Shown piece after piece: positions 6,701 through 6,785 of a DNA stretch of 6,785 bases. The translations under genes and the position numbers were made by a program. Source of the DNA: Spirochaeta sp. (GTDB taxonomy: Bacteria > Spirochaetota > Spirochaetia > DSM-27196 > SLAA01). The notes beneath the pieces were generated by a model. It made no database searches. It saw only the letters and a program-made list of their open reading frames with translations, and was not told where the DNA came from. Position 1 is the first letter of the stretch. The number at the start of each line of letters is the position of its first letter. The stretch lies in contig JAIVHN010000025.1 in assembly GCA_020201015.1 (NCBI GenBank), positions 13,984 through 20,768 of the forward strand, in the 5' to 3' direction.

Positions 6701-6785
6701 TTCAACCCCGGGAGTTGGTCTCATTAGTCCGCCGCCGCATCACGACATTTATTCTATTGAGGATTTAGCTCAACTTATCTTTGAT
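3729..6785 (+). CDS. gltB: Glutamate synthase large (alpha) subunit, NAD(P)H type, 3' end cut by window
   Basis: GltB converts glutamine and 2-oxoglutarate to two glutamates in the cytosol, the GOGAT half of ammonia assimilation. The frame runs 1,019 codons without a stop to the right edge. Family members have about 1,500 residues, so roughly a third is missing. The ATG follows a strong AAGGAG. Residues 1-21 are a short propeptide before Cys22 (DACGVGF), the N-terminal nucleophile of the class II glutaminase domain (about 22-425). That domain also shows HRGA, SGDGAG, HSRFSTNTFPSW (234-245), HNGEINTLRGN (256-266) and MASEVG (391-396). The central domain (about 450-780) includes AQVTNPPID (527-535). 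The FMN/2-oxoglutarate synthase domain begins near 888 with GGMSFGSIS, then IGGKSNTGEGGE (910-921), AIKQVASGRFGV, GAKPGEGGELPG (968-979) and ISPPPHHDIYSIEDLAQLI. The [3Fe-4S] cysteines and the C-terminal beta-helix lie beyond the window. The segment between GGE and AIKQVASGRFG is short, as in bacterial NAD(P)H enzymes, so a GltD partner is expected. Confidence 0.97.
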   Translation, partial: MIYRRRPQKIGLYDPAQEHDACGVGFVADIKGRGAHHIIEKAREVLINMTHRGAVGSDKNSGDGAGVLTTLPQLFLEKTARTELNCELPARGSYTAGIVFLPDNDELRAACKNKVAEIVARNGQKLIGWRKVPRDNSMIGPTALASEPHMEQLFVAAAEGLERNDFERKLYVIRKTAAREIRGVEAFDPEHWFYICSLSTRVIVYKGMLMPEQLFDYFLDLADPDYESHLAMVHSRFSTNTFPSWDRAQPNRFMSHNGEINTLRGNINKMRARQGTLSSKLFGDDLQKTLPIIEPDCSDSGNFDNVLELLLMSGMELHEAVMMMVPEAWQHHEAMPQMGKDMYEFFGCMMEPWDGPASVAFTDGRFIGAVLDRNGLRPSRYYVTHDDLVIMASEVGVLDIPPEEIREKGRLKPGRMFLVNFKEGRILDDIELKNSIAQTRPFGEWLKAQRIRLEDLKAPVEVHGLEEETLLPRLRSFGYTVEHMELILAPMANNAKEPLGSMGNDTPLAVLSDKPRLVYDYFKQLFAQVTNPPIDSIREDIIMSLQSYIGPEKNLLEMSEQHCHRLQLDTPFLSNEQMAQLKVLDHRGWKSKVLDITFPRDGGPERMRFCLERISQEAEEAISEGYSLVILSDRAVSAERVAVSALAAVGAVHHHLVRRAKRTQIGIVVESGEPREVHHFCTLVGFGADAVNPYLAYEALWKLKADGRIDTNLTDAEVVQRYHRALEYGMRKVFGKMGISTLDSYKGAQIFETVGLADEVLDLCFVGTAGRIQGAGFLLLAEEALRRHGLGYPTRNVPIGSEYINPGDYKWRTGGEQHMWDPESVSLLQNAVRNRDQDSFSRFSAHQDQRSRNQATLRGLMRFKDNATPVPLDEVEPAENIMRRFATGGMSFGSISQETHESLAVAMNRIGGKSNTGEGGEMPERYKSLDPNGDSRRSAIKQVASGRFGVTIEYLSSADEIQIKMAQGAKPGEGGELPGHKVFDVIAKTRFSTPGVGLISPPPHHDIYSIEDLAQLIFD

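Overview
This window is ordinary chromosomal housekeeping DNA, read entirely from the + strand, with an interesting regulatory region before its last gene. The likely source is a free-living member of the Spirochaetota. That is inferred from the look of the proteins (the ArgS active-site neighbourhood, and a first gene resembling a spirochaete-restricted unknown family), not from a database match. Base composition is moderate, with no abrupt change. I saw no tRNA or rRNA gene, insertion sequence, CRISPR array or phage gene.

Layout. (1) Positions 2-853 hold the 3' part of an uncharacterised, soluble, mostly helical protein gene whose start lies outside the window. (2) A 106-base gap (854-959) carries a possible housekeeping-type promoter. 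(3) pgeF (960-1745), a YfiH/YlmD-family 'polyphenol oxidase'/peptidoglycan-editing protein, overlaps argS by four bases (ATGA). (4) argS (1742-3496) is a complete arginyl-tRNA synthetase. (5) A 232-base gap (3497-3728) contains several inverted repeats, a near-consensus sigma-54 (RpoN) -24/-12 promoter, a perfect 12-bp palindrome and a strong ribosome-binding site. (6) gltB (3729 to the right edge) encodes the large subunit of glutamate synthase. It is open for 1,019 codons without a stop and is cut by the window end about two thirds of the way through.

How they fit together. pgeF and argS look like a translationally coupled pair, probably transcribed from 5' of pgeF. gltB appears to be a separate transcription unit for ammonia assimilation. 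It makes glutamate from glutamine and 2-oxoglutarate, and the sigma-54 promoter suggests nitrogen control. GltB lacks the insertion that marks ferredoxin-dependent enzymes, so an NAD(P)H-dependent enzyme is expected, with a gltD small-subunit gene probably nearby.

No wholly new system is visible. The items most worth a second look are the sigma-54 promoter with its surrounding dyads, the altered His-Ala-Gly-Trp-Arg-Gly-type motif in PgeF, and the unknown first gene.
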